The notes under the pieces were generated by a model that searched no databases, was not told the origin of the DNA, and worked only from the letters and a program-made list of their open reading frames with translations. The translations under genes were made by a program, and so were the position numbers. A DNA stretch of 64,000 nt, from positions 1,302,001 through 1,366,000 of the forward strand of contig JAHCKM010000001.1 in NCBI GenBank assembly GCA_026125795.1. Reading direction: 5' to 3'. Within the stretch, counting starts at the first letter, position 1; each line of letters starts with the position of its first letter. The stretch is from Burkholderiaceae bacterium (GTDB lineage: Bacteria; Pseudomonadota; Gammaproteobacteria; Burkholderiales; Burkholderiaceae_C). This document shows, piece by piece, positions 41,224 to 50,495 of the stretch.

Positions 41224-43311
41224 TCAGTTGAACGTCTTGCCGTCGTCGGCCAGCTGCTGCAGCAGCGGCGCCGGCTGCCACCAGGCCTCGGCGCCGGGCT
41301 CGGCGGCAAAACGCCTGAGCGTGCGCGCCACGTTGGGCAGGCCGACGATGTCGGCGTACAGCATCGGGCCGCCGCGGTGCTGCGGAAAGCCGTAGCCGTT
41401 GAGGTAGACGACGTCGATGTCGCTGGCGCGCGCGGCGATCTTCTCCTGCAGGATGCGCGCACCTTCGTTGACCAGCGCGTAGACGCAGCGTTCCACCACC
41501 TCGTCGTCGCCGATCTTGCGCGGCTGGATGCCGCGCTCGCTGCGGAACGCCTCGATGATCCCGGTGACCACCGGATCGGGAATCGGTTCGCGCGCGCCGG
41601 CCTCGTAGCGGTACCAGCCCGACCCGGTCTTCTGGCCGAAGCGGCCCTGCTCGCAGATGGCATCGGCCACCACGCGTTGGTAGGCGGCCGGGTTCTCGGC
41701 GGCACGGCGCTTGCGGCCGGCCCAGCCGATGTCGAGCCCCGCCAGATCGCCGACGCGAAACGGCCCCATCGCGAAGCCGAACTTCTCGAGCGCCTTGTCC
41801 ACCTGCTGCGGCAGCGCGCCTTGCATCAGCAGGCCGTTGGCCGCGGCGCCGTAGCGGGCCAGCATGCGGTTGCCGATGAAGCCGTCGCACACGCCGGAGA
41901 CCACGCCGATCTTCTTGATGGTCTTGGCCATCGCCATGCACGTGGCCAGCACGTCGGGCGCGGTCTTGTCGCCGCGCACGATCTCCATCAGCCGCATCAC
42001 GTTGGCCGGGCTGAAGAAATGCAGGCCGATCACGTCCTGCGGGCGCCTGGTGAAGCCGGCGATGGTGTTGAGGTTCAGCGCCGACGTGTTCGACGCCAGG
42101 ATCGCGCCGGGCTTGCACACCTCGTCGAGCGCCTGGAACACCTGCTGCTTGACGCCGATGTCCTCGAACACCGCCTCGATCGCGAGGTCGACGTCCTTCA
42201 GCGCGTCATAACCGAGCGTGGGCTGGATCAGCGCCAAACGCTCGCCAACCTGCGCCTCGGTGATGCGGCCCCTCTTGGCGGTGTTGTCGTAGTTCCTGCG
42301 AATCGTGGCCAGGCCCTTGTCGAGCGCCTCTTGCTTCGTCTCGAGGAGCACCACCGCGATACCGGCGTTGGCAAAGCTCATCGCGATGCCGCCGCCCATC
42401 GTGCCCGCGCCGATGATGCCCACCTTGCGGATCGGACGCAGCGGCGTGGTTTCCGGTACGTCGGCGATCTTGGACGCCGCGCGCTCGGCGGCAAAGATGT
42501 GGCGCAGCGCGCGCGACTCCGGCGTGTTCATCAGCGACAGGAAGGTCTCGCGCTCGATGCGCAGCGCCTCGTCGATCGGCTTGTTGAGCGACATCGCCAC
42601 CGCCTCGACACATTTCAGCGGCGCCTGGAAGTTCTTCGACGTGGCGGCCACCGTGTTGCGCGCGAACTGCAGGAACGCTTCGGCCTGCGGATCGGTGACC
42701 TTCAGGTCGCGCACGCGTTTCAGCGGCAGCTTGTCGGCCACCACCTTGTCGGCCAGCGCGAGCGCCGCGGGCACGGGATCGCCGTCGACCACGTCGTCGA
42801 ATAGCGCCGTGCCCTTGAGCTTGGCGGCCGGCACGGTGGCACCCGAGACGATCATGTTGAGCGCGGCTTCCAGGCCGATCGCGCGCGGCAGGCGCTGCGT
42901 GCCGCCGGCGCCAGGCAACAGCCCGAGCTTCACTTCGGGCAGCGCGATCTGCGCATCGGCCTTGGCCACGCGGTAGTGCGCGCCGAGCGCCAACTCGAGG
43001 CCGCCGCCCATGCACACCCCCGAGATGGCGGCGATCACCGGCTTGGGCGAGTTCTCGAACGCGCTGATCAACGCCGGCAGCCGCGGCTCGCGCAACGAGT
43101 TGGGCGTGCCGAACTCCTTGACGTCGGCGCCGCCGGAGAACGCGCGCTCGCTGCCGGTGACGACGACCGCCTTCACGGCGGCATCGGCGAGCGCGCGGTC
43201 GAGCGCCTGCAACAGGCCCTGGCGCAACGCGGCGCCGAGGCCGTTGACGGGCGGGTAATCCAGGCGGATCAGCGCGGTCGCGCCGCGCGTTTCATACGAC
43301 GTACTGGCCAT
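41224..43311 (-). CDS. Enoyl-CoA hydratase / 3-hydroxyacyl-CoA dehydrogenase (FadB/FadJ-like)
   Basis: A 695-residue bifunctional enzyme. The N-terminal crotonase domain has GADVKEFG and GVCMGGGLELALGAHYRV plus ALPEVKLGLLPGAGGTQRLPRA with the catalytic Glu. The dehydrogenase domain begins VGIIGAGTMGGGIAMSFANAG at about 300 and holds HFFSPANVMRLMEIV with the catalytic His. ATG 43311 has AGGAG five bases upstream. It is the second gene after the SDR. The substrate may be fatty acyl-CoA or an aromatic or dicarboxylic acyl-CoA. Confidence 0.92.
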   Translation of the reverse strand: MASTSYETRGATALIRLDYPPVNGLGAALRQGLLQALDRALADAAVKAVVVTGSERAFSGGADVKEFGTPNSLREPRLPALISAFENSPKPVIAAISGVCMGGGLELALGAHYRVAKADAQIALPEVKLGLLPGAGGTQRLPRAIGLEAALNMIVSGATVPAAKLKGTALFDDVVDGDPVPAALALADKVVADKLPLKRVRDLKVTDPQAEAFLQFARNTVAATSKNFQAPLKCVEAVAMSLNKPIDEALRIERETFLSLMNTPESRALRHIFAAERAASKIADVPETTPLRPIRKVGIIGAGTMGGGIAMSFANAGIAVVLLETKQEALDKGLATIRRNYDNTAKRGRITEAQVGERLALIQPTLGYDALKDVDLAIEAVFEDIGVKQQVFQALDEVCKPGAILASNTSALNLNTIAGFTRRPQDVIGLHFFSPANVMRLMEIVRGDKTAPDVLATCMAMAKTIKKIGVVSGVCDGFIGNRMLARYGAAANGLLMQGALPQQVDKALEKFGFAMGPFRVGDLAGLDIGWAGRKRRAAENPAAYQRVVADAICEQGRFGQKTGSGWYRYEAGAREPIPDPVVTGIIEAFRSERGIQPRKIGDDEVVERCVYALVNEGARILQEKIAARASDIDVVYLNGYGFPQHRGGPMLYADIVGLPNVARTLRRFAAEPGAEAWWQPAPLLQQLADDGKTFN

Positions 43312-43327
43312 CAAAGCTCCTGCGGAT

Positions 43328-44092
43328 TCAGATCGTGACACCGCCGTCGATGACGATGCTCTGGCCGGTCATGAACGACGACGCCGGCGACGCCAGGTAG
43401 ACCGCGGCACCGGCGATCTCGTCGGGCTCGCCGATGCGGCGCAACGGCGTCGCGTCGGTGCGCTGCTTCAGCGCCGCGGGGTCCTCCCACAACGCACGCG
43501 CGAAGTCGGTCTTGATCAGGCCGGGCGCGATGCAGTTGACGCGCACGTTGTGCGGCCCGTATTCGAGTGCCAGGTTGCGCGCGAGCTGGAAGTCGGCCGC
43601 CTTGCTGATGCAGTAGGCGCCGATCACCGGCGAGGCGCGCAGCCCGCCGATCGACGACACGATGATGATCGAGCCGTCGCGCCGCTCGATCATCTGCGGC
43701 ACGGTGAAGTTGATCAGCCAGTGGTTGGCGATCACGTTGTTCTCGAGGATCTTGCGGAACTGCTCGTCCTCGATGCCGGCCTGCGGGCCGTAGTACGGGT
43801 TGGACGCCGCGTTGCACACCAGCACGTCGATCCGGCCGAGCTGCCGCGTGGCGCTGTCGACCAGGTTCTTCAGCTCGTCCTTGCGCGAGATGTTGGCAGG
43901 CACGGAGATCGCGCGGCCGGCGCCGAACTTCGCATTGATCGTTTCGGCCACCTGCTGGCAAGGCTCGGCCTTGCGCGACGAGATCACCACACGCGCGCCG
44001 TGCTCGGCCAGGCGTTCGGCGATCGCCTGGCCGATGCCGCGCGACGAGCCGGTGATGACGGCCACCTTGCCGTCGAGCGAGAACAGCGACAT
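43328..44092 (-). CDS. SDR-family oxidoreductase
   Basis: A 254-residue short-chain dehydrogenase. Cofactor loop TGSSRGIGQ near residue 15, NAAS at about 90, catalytic Ser in VSSIGG, Tyr and Lys in YCISKAA (YxxxK), then NCIAPGLIKTDF. Arg/Lys content after the first strands (SSRKAE) suggests NADP preference. First gene of the SDR-FadB/J-thiolase-Crp unit; CAGGAGA lies ahead of the ATG. The role in that unit, possibly 3-hydroxyacyl or acyl-CoA-linked alcohol oxidation, is inferred. Confidence 0.9.
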   Translation of the reverse strand: MSLFSLDGKVAVITGSSRGIGQAIAERLAEHGARVVISSRKAEPCQQVAETINAKFGAGRAISVPANISRKDELKNLVDSATRQLGRIDVLVCNAASNPYYGPQAGIEDEQFRKILENNVIANHWLINFTVPQMIERRDGSIIIVSSIGGLRASPVIGAYCISKAADFQLARNLALEYGPHNVRVNCIAPGLIKTDFARALWEDPAALKQRTDATPLRRIGEPDEIAGAAVYLASPASSFMTGQSIVIDGGVTI

Positions 44093-44138
44093 GTGTGTCT
44101 CCTGGGTGCGCCGCGCTCGGGTCCCTTACGCCAAACCC

Positions 44139-44197
44139 GATTTTCTGAAAGCCCGGTATGCTGCTCGGCGGGGCGAACATACCAGACTTTTTGAAAG
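44139..44197. promoter_or_regulatory. Repeated elements in the SDR / hydrolase divergent promoter
   Basis: Two direct repeats, GATTTTCTGAAAG (44139-44151) and GACTTTTTGAAAG (44185-44197), start 46 bp apart and enclose an inverted repeat GGTATG-N17-CATACC (44155-44183). TATGTT on the minus strand (44181-44176) can serve as a -10 for the SDR gene. This is the most AT-rich patch for several kilobases and a natural operator for the tandem TetR protein encoded downstream of the hydrolase. Confidence 0.5.
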
Positions 44198-44301
44198 GCG
44201 AAAATGGGCAGTTGCTGGCAGGGCCTTGCGATGGCCTCGGCACGTTGAGCGCCGACGCTGCGCCGCTGGCCGCCGGGAGCAGCCTCGCGGCTCCACTGGC
44301 G

Positions 44302-45216
44302 ATGCTCGGCGCCGCCGTGCCCGAGCGGCCGCGCTGGTTCATCGACGCGCTGGCGCACGAGCCGGCGCGCAGATGGCACGTGGTGCAGGGCGCGCGCATC
44401 GAGACGCTGAGCTGGGGTGCGCGCGGCAAGCCCGGCTTGCTGCTGCTGCACGGCAAGATGGCGCACGCCGATTGGTGGAGCTTCATCGCGCCGTTTTTCG
44501 CCGGGACCCACCGCGTGGTTGCGCCGTCGTTCGGCGGCATGGGCGGCTCGGACTGGCGCAGCGCCTATTCGATGCAAGCGGTGGCCGACGAGGCGATGGC
44601 CGCTGCCGAGCACGAGGGCCTGTTCGACGCCGCGACGCCGCCGGTGGTGGTGGGCCATTCGTTCGGCGGCTTCGTGTCGCTGCTGTGCGCGCAGTTGCAC
44701 GGTGCACGGCTGGGCGGCGTGTTCACGCTCGACATGCCGTTGATGTCGCGCGAGCAGCGCGCCGCGCGCACTCGGCCCGGACTGCGCTCGTTCACACCGC
44801 GGCCGACCAAGCTGTACCCGACGCTGCAGGCCGCTCTGGCGCGCTTTCGCTTCGCGCCCGAGCAGCCGTGCGACAACCTCTACATCGCCGACCACATCGC
44901 GCGCACGTCGTTGAAGACGGTGCGTGCCGACGACGGGTCGCCCGCCTGGACCTGGCGCTTCGACCCGCGGGTGGCGCCGCTCGGACCCGGCAATCCGGCG
45001 CAGGCGCTGCGTGAGGCCGCGTGCCCGGTGGCGATCGGCTGGGGCACCGACTCTGCGCTGGTGACGCCGCCGGTCGCGGCCTATGCATGCGACCTGGCCG
45101 GACCGCAGGCGCCGCGCGTGCCGATCGCCGCGGCGCGCCACCATGTGATGGTCGATCAGCCGCTGGCCCTGGTGGACGCGCTGCGCGAGCTGCTGCGGCG
45201 CTGGCCTGCGAAGTGA
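44302..45216 (+). CDS. Alpha/beta hydrolase
   Basis: A 304-residue alpha/beta hydrolase. LLLLHGKMAHADWW gives the oxyanion HG region, nucleophile elbow GHSFGG holds Ser near residue 116, and RHHVMVDQP near the end supplies the His. ATG 44302 begins LGAAVPERPRWFIDAL, the usual family opening; an in-frame start at 44158 would run through the operator repeats and is rejected. The substrate is unknown; an ester or a thioester linked to the divergent beta-oxidation-like genes is possible. Followed closely by the tandem TetR gene. Confidence 0.85.
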   Translation: MLGAAVPERPRWFIDALAHEPARRWHVVQGARIETLSWGARGKPGLLLLHGKMAHADWWSFIAPFFAGTHRVVAPSFGGMGGSDWRSAYSMQAVADEAMAAAEHEGLFDAATPPVVVGHSFGGFVSLLCAQLHGARLGGVFTLDMPLMSREQRAARTRPGLRSFTPRPTKLYPTLQAALARFRFAPEQPCDNLYIADHIARTSLKTVRADDGSPAWTWRFDPRVAPLGPGNPAQALREAACPVAIGWGTDSALVTPPVAAYACDLAGPQAPRVPIAAARHHVMVDQPLALVDALRELLRRWPAK

Positions 45217-45259
45217 TCCCTGCCGTGTGCACATAATGCGCCGCCTCGCAGCGCCACCG

Positions 45260-46525
45260 ATGCCCAAGCGCCCAGCTCAGACCTCGCGCTACCAGGAAAA
45301 GCGCGAGGCCGTGCTCAACGCCGCCGCGGTGCTGTTCAACGAGCGCGGCGTCAAGGGCGCGACGCTGTCGGACATCGCCGCCAACGTCGGCCTGGTGACC
45401 AACAGCGTCACTTATTACTACCGCAAGAAGGAAGACCTGGCGACCGCCTGCTTCCTGCGCACGATCGACGCGTTCAACGGCCTGGCGGCGGCCGCGGCCC
45501 GCGAAACCAGCACCGAGGCGCGCATCAGCGCGTTCTTCTCGCTCCTGGCGCAGCTGCTGGGCGACATCGAGCTGCAGCGCCATGCGCCGATCGTCAACTT
45601 CAACGACATCCGCGCGCTGCCCGGCTCGCACGCCGACCAGGTGTTCAGCGCCTACACCGATATGTTCCGCCACGTGCGTGCACTGATCGTGGCGCCCGAG
45701 GCCACGCGGCTGGGGCGCGTGGCGCTCAACGCGCGCGGCCACATCGTGCTGTCGGTGGCGCACAACCTGCGCCAGTGGATCGACGGCTATGAGGTGGAGG
45801 AGTATCCGCGCGTGGCCAGGCGGCTGGCCGACATCGTGCTGCACGGGCTGGCCGCGCCGGGCGCCAACTGGGACGGCGCCGACGGCGAGCAGCACTGGAA
45901 GCTCGGCGAGGATTCCGGCGGCACCAGCGAGGCCTTTCTGCGCGCGGCGACCGTGCTGGTCAACGAGCAGGGCTATCGCGGCGCGTCGGTCGACAAGATC
46001 TCGGCGCGCATCAACCTGACCAAAGGGTCGTTCTATCACCACAACGACAACAAGCACGACCTGATCGCCGAGTGCTTCGAGCGCACGTTCGCCGTGGTGC
46101 GGCGCGCGCTCAGCCTGGCCGAGAACGGGCCGGGCAGCGGCTGGAGCCGCGCCTGCGCCGCGGCGCGGGCGCTGGTGCGCTTCCAGCTGTCCGATGAGGG
46201 CCCGTTGCTGCGCTCCACCGCGGTCAGCGCGCTGCCCGACGATGCGCGGCGCGTGGCGGTCCGGCGCACGTTGCAGCGTCTGACCGAACGCATGACCAGC
46301 GTGGTGGTCGACGGCATGATCGACGGCTCGATCCGCGCGCTCGATCCGCACATTGCCGCGCAGGCCTCGATCGCGGCGATCAACGCCGCCGCCGAGCTGC
46401 GCCGCTGGGTGGCCAGCGCCACGCCCGACAACGCCGCCGATCTGTTCGTGCGGCCGGCACTGCAAGGCGTTTTGTGCCCGGGTTTCGAAGACACGCGCGC
46501 CGGCGCGGGGCTGAATGCACCGTAG
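45260..46525 (+). CDS. Tandem TetR/AcrR-type regulator with two DNA-binding domains
   Basis: A 421-residue protein, twice the usual TetR length. First helix-turn-helix: EAVLNAAAVLFNERGVKGATLSDIAANVG at about 20-48, ending SVTYYYRKKEDL. Second: FLRAATVLVNEQGYRGASVDKISARINLTKGSFYHHNDNKHDL at about 225-267. Each is followed by an all-helical ligand or dimer domain. This looks like a duplication giving a built-in pseudo-dimer with two different recognition helices. ATG 45260 was chosen for a compact N-terminus (MPKRPAQTSR); ATG 45236 is possible. Likely target: the repeats at 44139-44197. Confidence 0.85.
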   Translation: MPKRPAQTSRYQEKREAVLNAAAVLFNERGVKGATLSDIAANVGLVTNSVTYYYRKKEDLATACFLRTIDAFNGLAAAAARETSTEARISAFFSLLAQLLGDIELQRHAPIVNFNDIRALPGSHADQVFSAYTDMFRHVRALIVAPEATRLGRVALNARGHIVLSVAHNLRQWIDGYEVEEYPRVARRLADIVLHGLAAPGANWDGADGEQHWKLGEDSGGTSEAFLRAATVLVNEQGYRGASVDKISARINLTKGSFYHHNDNKHDLIAECFERTFAVVRRALSLAENGPGSGWSRACAAARALVRFQLSDEGPLLRSTAVSALPDDARRVAVRRTLQRLTERMTSVVVDGMIDGSIRALDPHIAAQASIAAINAAAELRRWVASATPDNAADLFVRPALQGVLCPGFEDTRAGAGLNAP

Positions 46526-46611
46526 GAAAGCGCCGCGATTGCATTCGGTTGCGCCTGCCAAAGACCGCTCGTCCTTGAAGGGGCGCCGGTCGTCCCGATA
46601 ATTCCCGCGCA

Positions 46612-48108
46612 ATGCGAGATCAGACGCCGAGCCCCGCCAGGTGGCGCATGGTTGCCGCGCTGTTCGTGTGTGCGCTGGCCGCGGCCCCCGCGGCCGCCTT
46701 CGACTTCGAAGACGTGGCGCGCGAGGCCGAGCGGCTGGCGCGTGCGCCGTACAAGAAGCCGCCACCGCCCGACCCCGCGCTGGCGATGAGTTACGACGCC
46801 TATCGCAAGCTGCGCTTCAAGAACGATCACTCCACCTGGCGCGACAGCGGCTCGGCGTTCGAGCTGCGCTACTTCCCGCTCGGCCGCAGCTTCACCCGTC
46901 CGCTCACGCTGTACGAGGTGGTCGGCGGCGAGCCCAGGCCGCTCACGCTGCCGAACAACGTGTTCGAAGGCACGGCCTCCAGCGCGGTGGCGGGCTGGCG
47001 CCTGCACCGCTGGGTCGGCGAGCCGCGGCGCAGCGACGAGGTGGGCGCCTTCCTGGGAGCGAGCTACTTCCGGCTGGTGGCACAGGGATTGCGTTATGGA
47101 CTGTCGGCGCGCGGCTTGGCCATCGACACGGTGGGCGGCAGCGGTGAAGAATTTCCAGAGTTCACCACCTATTGGCTGCAAAGACCGCAACCCGGCGACA
47201 GCGAGGTGCGCTTCTGGGCGCTGCTGGAGTCCGAGCGCGTGACCGGGGCCTATGGTTTCGTGCTGCGTCCGAGCGCTGGCAACACGGTTGCCGAAGTGCG
47301 CGCTCGCCTGATCCTGCGCGCCCCGGTGGCGCGCTTGGGGCTGGCGCCGCTGACCAGCATGTTCCTGGGCGGCGAGAACCAGCAGCCGGTCGACGACTAC
47401 CGTCCCGAGGTGCACGATTCCGACGGCCTGCAGGTGGTCAGCGGCAGCGGCGAGTGGCTGTGGCGCCCGCTCACCAACCCGCGCGGCGTGTTCGTCACCA
47501 GCTTCGCGATGCCGTCGCTGCGCGGCTTCGGGCTGATGCAGCGCGACCGTTCGTTCGCCAACTACCAGGATCTGGAGGCGCACTACGAGTTGCGGCCCAG
47601 CGCCTGGGTGGAGCCCATGAGCGACTGGGGCGCCGGCCGCGTCGAGCTGCTGCAGTTCCACACCCCCGACGAGACCCACGACAACATCGGCACCTATTGG
47701 GTGCCCGACAAGGTCGCCCCGCCCGGCCAGTCGATGGATTTCTCCTGGCGCGTCACGGTCACCGACCAAAAGCCCCTACCTCCGGGGGCCTGGGTGGTGC
47801 AAAGCCGTGCGGGATTCGGCTATCGGGAGGGAAAATTGCCCCCCGGCCGCATGCAGTTCCACATCGACTTCACCGGACCGGCCTTGCAAGGCCTGCCGGA
47901 GGAAGAAGTCGAGGCGGTGGCCAGCGGTAACAACAACGTGCGCGACATGCGAGTCATCCTGCAGTTCAATCCTGCCGTTTCAGGCTGGCGCGTCACGTTG
48001 GACTACGAACGCGTCAACCCCAAACAACCCGTGGAACTGCGCGCCTTCCTACGCGCCGGCTCCCGTACCCTGTCCGAGACTTGGTCCCATGCGATCGCTC
48101 CCGAATAG
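46612..48108 (+). CDS. opgG: Periplasmic glucan biosynthesis protein G/D
   Basis: A 498-residue periplasmic protein needed for osmoregulated periplasmic glucan backbone branching or length control. Signal peptide RMVAALFVCALAAAPAAA, then FDFEDVAREAERLARAPY, the typical mature start, followed by YDAYRKLRFK, FPLGRSF, FASSAV-like EGTASSAVAGWRLH and ARGLAIDTVGGSGEEFPEFTTYWLQRP. The opgH start overlaps the last 20 bases, so the pair is coupled. The substrate is the beta-1,2-glucan made by OpgH. Confidence 0.92.
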   Translation: MRDQTPSPARWRMVAALFVCALAAAPAAAFDFEDVAREAERLARAPYKKPPPPDPALAMSYDAYRKLRFKNDHSTWRDSGSAFELRYFPLGRSFTRPLTLYEVVGGEPRPLTLPNNVFEGTASSAVAGWRLHRWVGEPRRSDEVGAFLGASYFRLVAQGLRYGLSARGLAIDTVGGSGEEFPEFTTYWLQRPQPGDSEVRFWALLESERVTGAYGFVLRPSAGNTVAEVRARLILRAPVARLGLAPLTSMFLGGENQQPVDDYRPEVHDSDGLQVVSGSGEWLWRPLTNPRGVFVTSFAMPSLRGFGLMQRDRSFANYQDLEAHYELRPSAWVEPMSDWGAGRVELLQFHTPDETHDNIGTYWVPDKVAPPGQSMDFSWRVTVTDQKPLPPGAWVVQSRAGFGYREGKLPPGRMQFHIDFTGPALQGLPEEEVEAVASGNNNVRDMRVILQFNPAVSGWRVTLDYERVNPKQPVELRAFLRAGSRTLSETWSHAIAPE

Positions 48109-50332
48109 TCTAATCCCCGCGCCTTCGCCGCGGGCACGCACCGCACCGCCGCTGCAACGCGGCTCGATGACGCCCTCGCCGTGGTTCGGCTTCTGGCGCG
48201 GCCTGCTGTTTGCGCTGTGGCCGGGCATTCGCTACACCGGCGCGGCCCACTTCGATTGCGCCTGGCACGCGGCCGCGCGGCGGCGCCGCCGCGTGTTGCT
48301 CGTGCTGGTGGCGGCGATGGTGGGCGCGGCCATGGCGCTGCGCATTGACACCGCACCGTTCAACCCCGATGCCTGGTGGTGGGCCACCACGGCGCTGATG
48401 ACCTTGTTGTTCGCCTGGGTCGGCGTGGGCTGCGCCACCGCGGTGATGGGGGCATGGTCGCTCTGGCGCGGCGACCCCCATGCGCCGCGCCTGCGCGATG
48501 CCAACGCACCGATCCACCCGAGTGCTCGCACCGCGCTCGTGATGCCGATCTGCAACGAGGACATCGCCGAGGTGTTCGCCGGGCTGCGCGCCACCTGCGA
48601 GTCGCTGGTCGACACCGGCAAGCTGCAGCTCTTCGACGTGTTCGTGCTGTCCGACACCAAGGATCCGGCGTTGCAGCAAGCCGAGGTGCACGCGTTCGAA
48701 CGGTTGCGCACGATGCTGGCCGACAGCGGCGTGCGGCTGTTCTACCGCTGGCGCAAGCGCCGCACCAAGCGCAAGTCGGGCAACGTGGCCGACTTCTGCC
48801 GCCGCTGGGGCCGCAACTACCGCTACATGGTGGTGCTCGACGCCGACAGCACGATGAGCGGCGACACGCTGGTCAACCTGGTGCGCCTGATGGAGCAGCA
48901 CCCGCGCGCCGGCATCATCCAGACGCTGCCGCAGGTGGCCAACCCGGCCACGCTGCACGCGCGTGCGCAGCACTTTGCGGGCCGCGTCACCGGACGACTG
49001 TTTGCACTCGGCATGGCGTGGTGGCAGCTGGGCGACGCGCACTACTGGGGCCACAACGCCATCCTGCGCGTCGAGGCGTTCATGCGCCATTGCGCGCTGG
49101 CCAAGCTGCCCGGCCGCGGCGGCCTGGCCGGCGAGATCCTGTCGCACGACTTCGTCGAAGCGGCGATGATGGGCCGCCAGGGCTATGAGGTGTGGCTGGT
49201 ACCCGACCTCGGGGGCAGTTGGGAGCAGAGCCCGTCGAACCTGCTCGACGAGTTGCAGCGCGACCGCCGCTGGTGCCAGGGCAATCTGCAGAACGTGCGC
49301 CTGGTGGCCGAACCCGGCTGGCGGCCGGCGCACCGCGTGATGTTCACCGTGGGTGCGCTGTCGTACCTGGTGGCCCCGTTGTGGCTGCTGTTCATCGTGC
49401 TGGGGTTGGGCGGCGGCAGCCTGCTCGGCCGCGACCTGTCGCTGTGGCTGCTGACGTTGACGCTGCTGGTGCTGCCGCGTGTGCTGGGCGTGGCCGTGAT
49501 CGCCGCGCGCGGCGAAGCGGCCGCCTTCGGCGGCACGCTGCGCCTGTCGATCGGTGCCGTCATCGAGCTGTTGATGTCGACCATCCAGGCGCCGATCCGC
49601 ATGCTCGCGCACTGCATGTTCGTGCTGGGCGCGCTCACCGGCCTGAAGCTCGAGTGGAAGTCGCCGCCGCGCGGCGCCGAGGCGGTGAGCTGGCGCGATG
49701 CGGCGCGCCGCATGGGCTCGCTGACGCTGATGCCGCTAGCGGCCAGCCTCGGGCTGCTGCGGCTGCACGCGGCCTTTGTCGCGATGGTGCCGATGCTGCT
49801 GCCGCTGTCTCTGGCCGTGCCGTTCACCGTGGTGACCGGCCACCCGCGCGCCGGGCGTGCGATGGCGCGCCTCGGGCTGCTGCGCACGCCGGAGGAATGG
49901 CGCCCCACGCGCGAGCTGGTGCGCGCCGCCGAACGCAACAGCTTCGTCGATCTCGTGCCGCTGCCGGCGGCGGCGCCGCCGCTGTTGCCGCCGGTGTGGT
50001 CGGCGCGGCCACGGCGGGCGCTGCGACTGGCATCGGCCGGCGTGATGATGGGCGTGGCGGCGCTGGCGATGACGCTGCCGCAATCGGGCATCGCGCCGGA
50101 GCTTTCGCCGGCCGTGCGGGCACAGTCCGACATGGCGCTGGCCTGGCGTGCCGAGCAGGAAGTGGTGGCGTACTGGACCGAGCCGATGCTGCCGGTGGTC
50201 CAGCAGCCGCCGGTGCGCAAGCGCACGGTGGCGCGTGTCGAGAAGCCCGCGCGCATGATCGACGATGCGTTGCGCCAGCGCGCGCTGGAGGCGGTGCGCG
50301 AGCTGATGCTGACACAAAGCCCTCCCGTCTGA
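48089..50332 (+). CDS. opgH: Glucans biosynthesis glucosyltransferase H
   Basis: A 747-residue inner-membrane GT2 enzyme that polymerises UDP-glucose into linear beta-1,2-glucan. Two N-terminal helices (LVAAMVGAAMALRI and the next), cytosolic catalytic part with VMPICNED, VVLDADSTMSG and the acceptor motif QRDRRWCQGN, then about six C-terminal helices. ATG 48089 lies inside the end of opgG; no ATG further downstream keeps the whole N-terminus. The C-terminal 150 residues after the last helices are poorly conserved, as is normal. Confidence 0.9.
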   Translation: MRSLPNSLIPAPSPRARTAPPLQRGSMTPSPWFGFWRGLLFALWPGIRYTGAAHFDCAWHAAARRRRRVLLVLVAAMVGAAMALRIDTAPFNPDAWWWATTALMTLLFAWVGVGCATAVMGAWSLWRGDPHAPRLRDANAPIHPSARTALVMPICNEDIAEVFAGLRATCESLVDTGKLQLFDVFVLSDTKDPALQQAEVHAFERLRTMLADSGVRLFYRWRKRRTKRKSGNVADFCRRWGRNYRYMVVLDADSTMSGDTLVNLVRLMEQHPRAGIIQTLPQVANPATLHARAQHFAGRVTGRLFALGMAWWQLGDAHYWGHNAILRVEAFMRHCALAKLPGRGGLAGEILSHDFVEAAMMGRQGYEVWLVPDLGGSWEQSPSNLLDELQRDRRWCQGNLQNVRLVAEPGWRPAHRVMFTVGALSYLVAPLWLLFIVLGLGGGSLLGRDLSLWLLTLTLLVLPRVLGVAVIAARGEAAAFGGTLRLSIGAVIELLMSTIQAPIRMLAHCMFVLGALTGLKLEWKSPPRGAEAVSWRDAARRMGSLTLMPLAASLGLLRLHAAFVAMVPMLLPLSLAVPFTVVTGHPRAGRAMARLGLLRTPEEWRPTRELVRAAERNSFVDLVPLPAAAPPLLPPVWSARPRRALRLASAGVMMGVAALAMTLPQSGIAPELSPAVRAQSDMALAWRAEQEVVAYWTEPMLPVVQQPPVRKRTVARVEKPARMIDDALRQRALEAVRELMLTQSPPV

Positions 50333-50394
50333 GCGCGGCTGCGTGAGCGCGCCGGCACGGCCCGCGCGCCGCGCCACAATGCCGGGATGAATCC

Positions 50395-50470
50395 GCCCCC
50401 ACGCCCGCGTTGCTCGCTGCCCGCAGGGCCACGAAGGATCTGCTTCGCGGTTCCCGGGGCGCGTCGGCGC
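50395..50470 (-). repeat. Dispersed GC-rich repeat, degenerate copy E, upstream of iorA
   Basis: On the minus strand it has GGGCAGCGAGCA and GGGCGTGGGGGC in the order seen in copies A and B, but the central inverted repeat is lost. It accounts for most of the leader of the iorA gene and for a 35-codon ATG-to-TGA frame at 50388-50494 that ends just before the iorA start. Confidence 0.5.
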
Positions 50471-50495
50471 CGTCGGGCAATTGTGGGCCGCTGAC

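Noticed and set aside
50388-50494. 35-codon ATG-to-TGA frame just before iorA, considered as a leader peptide
   Set aside because: Most of it is explained by repeat copy E, and it has no ribosome-binding site; no attenuator structure was evident.
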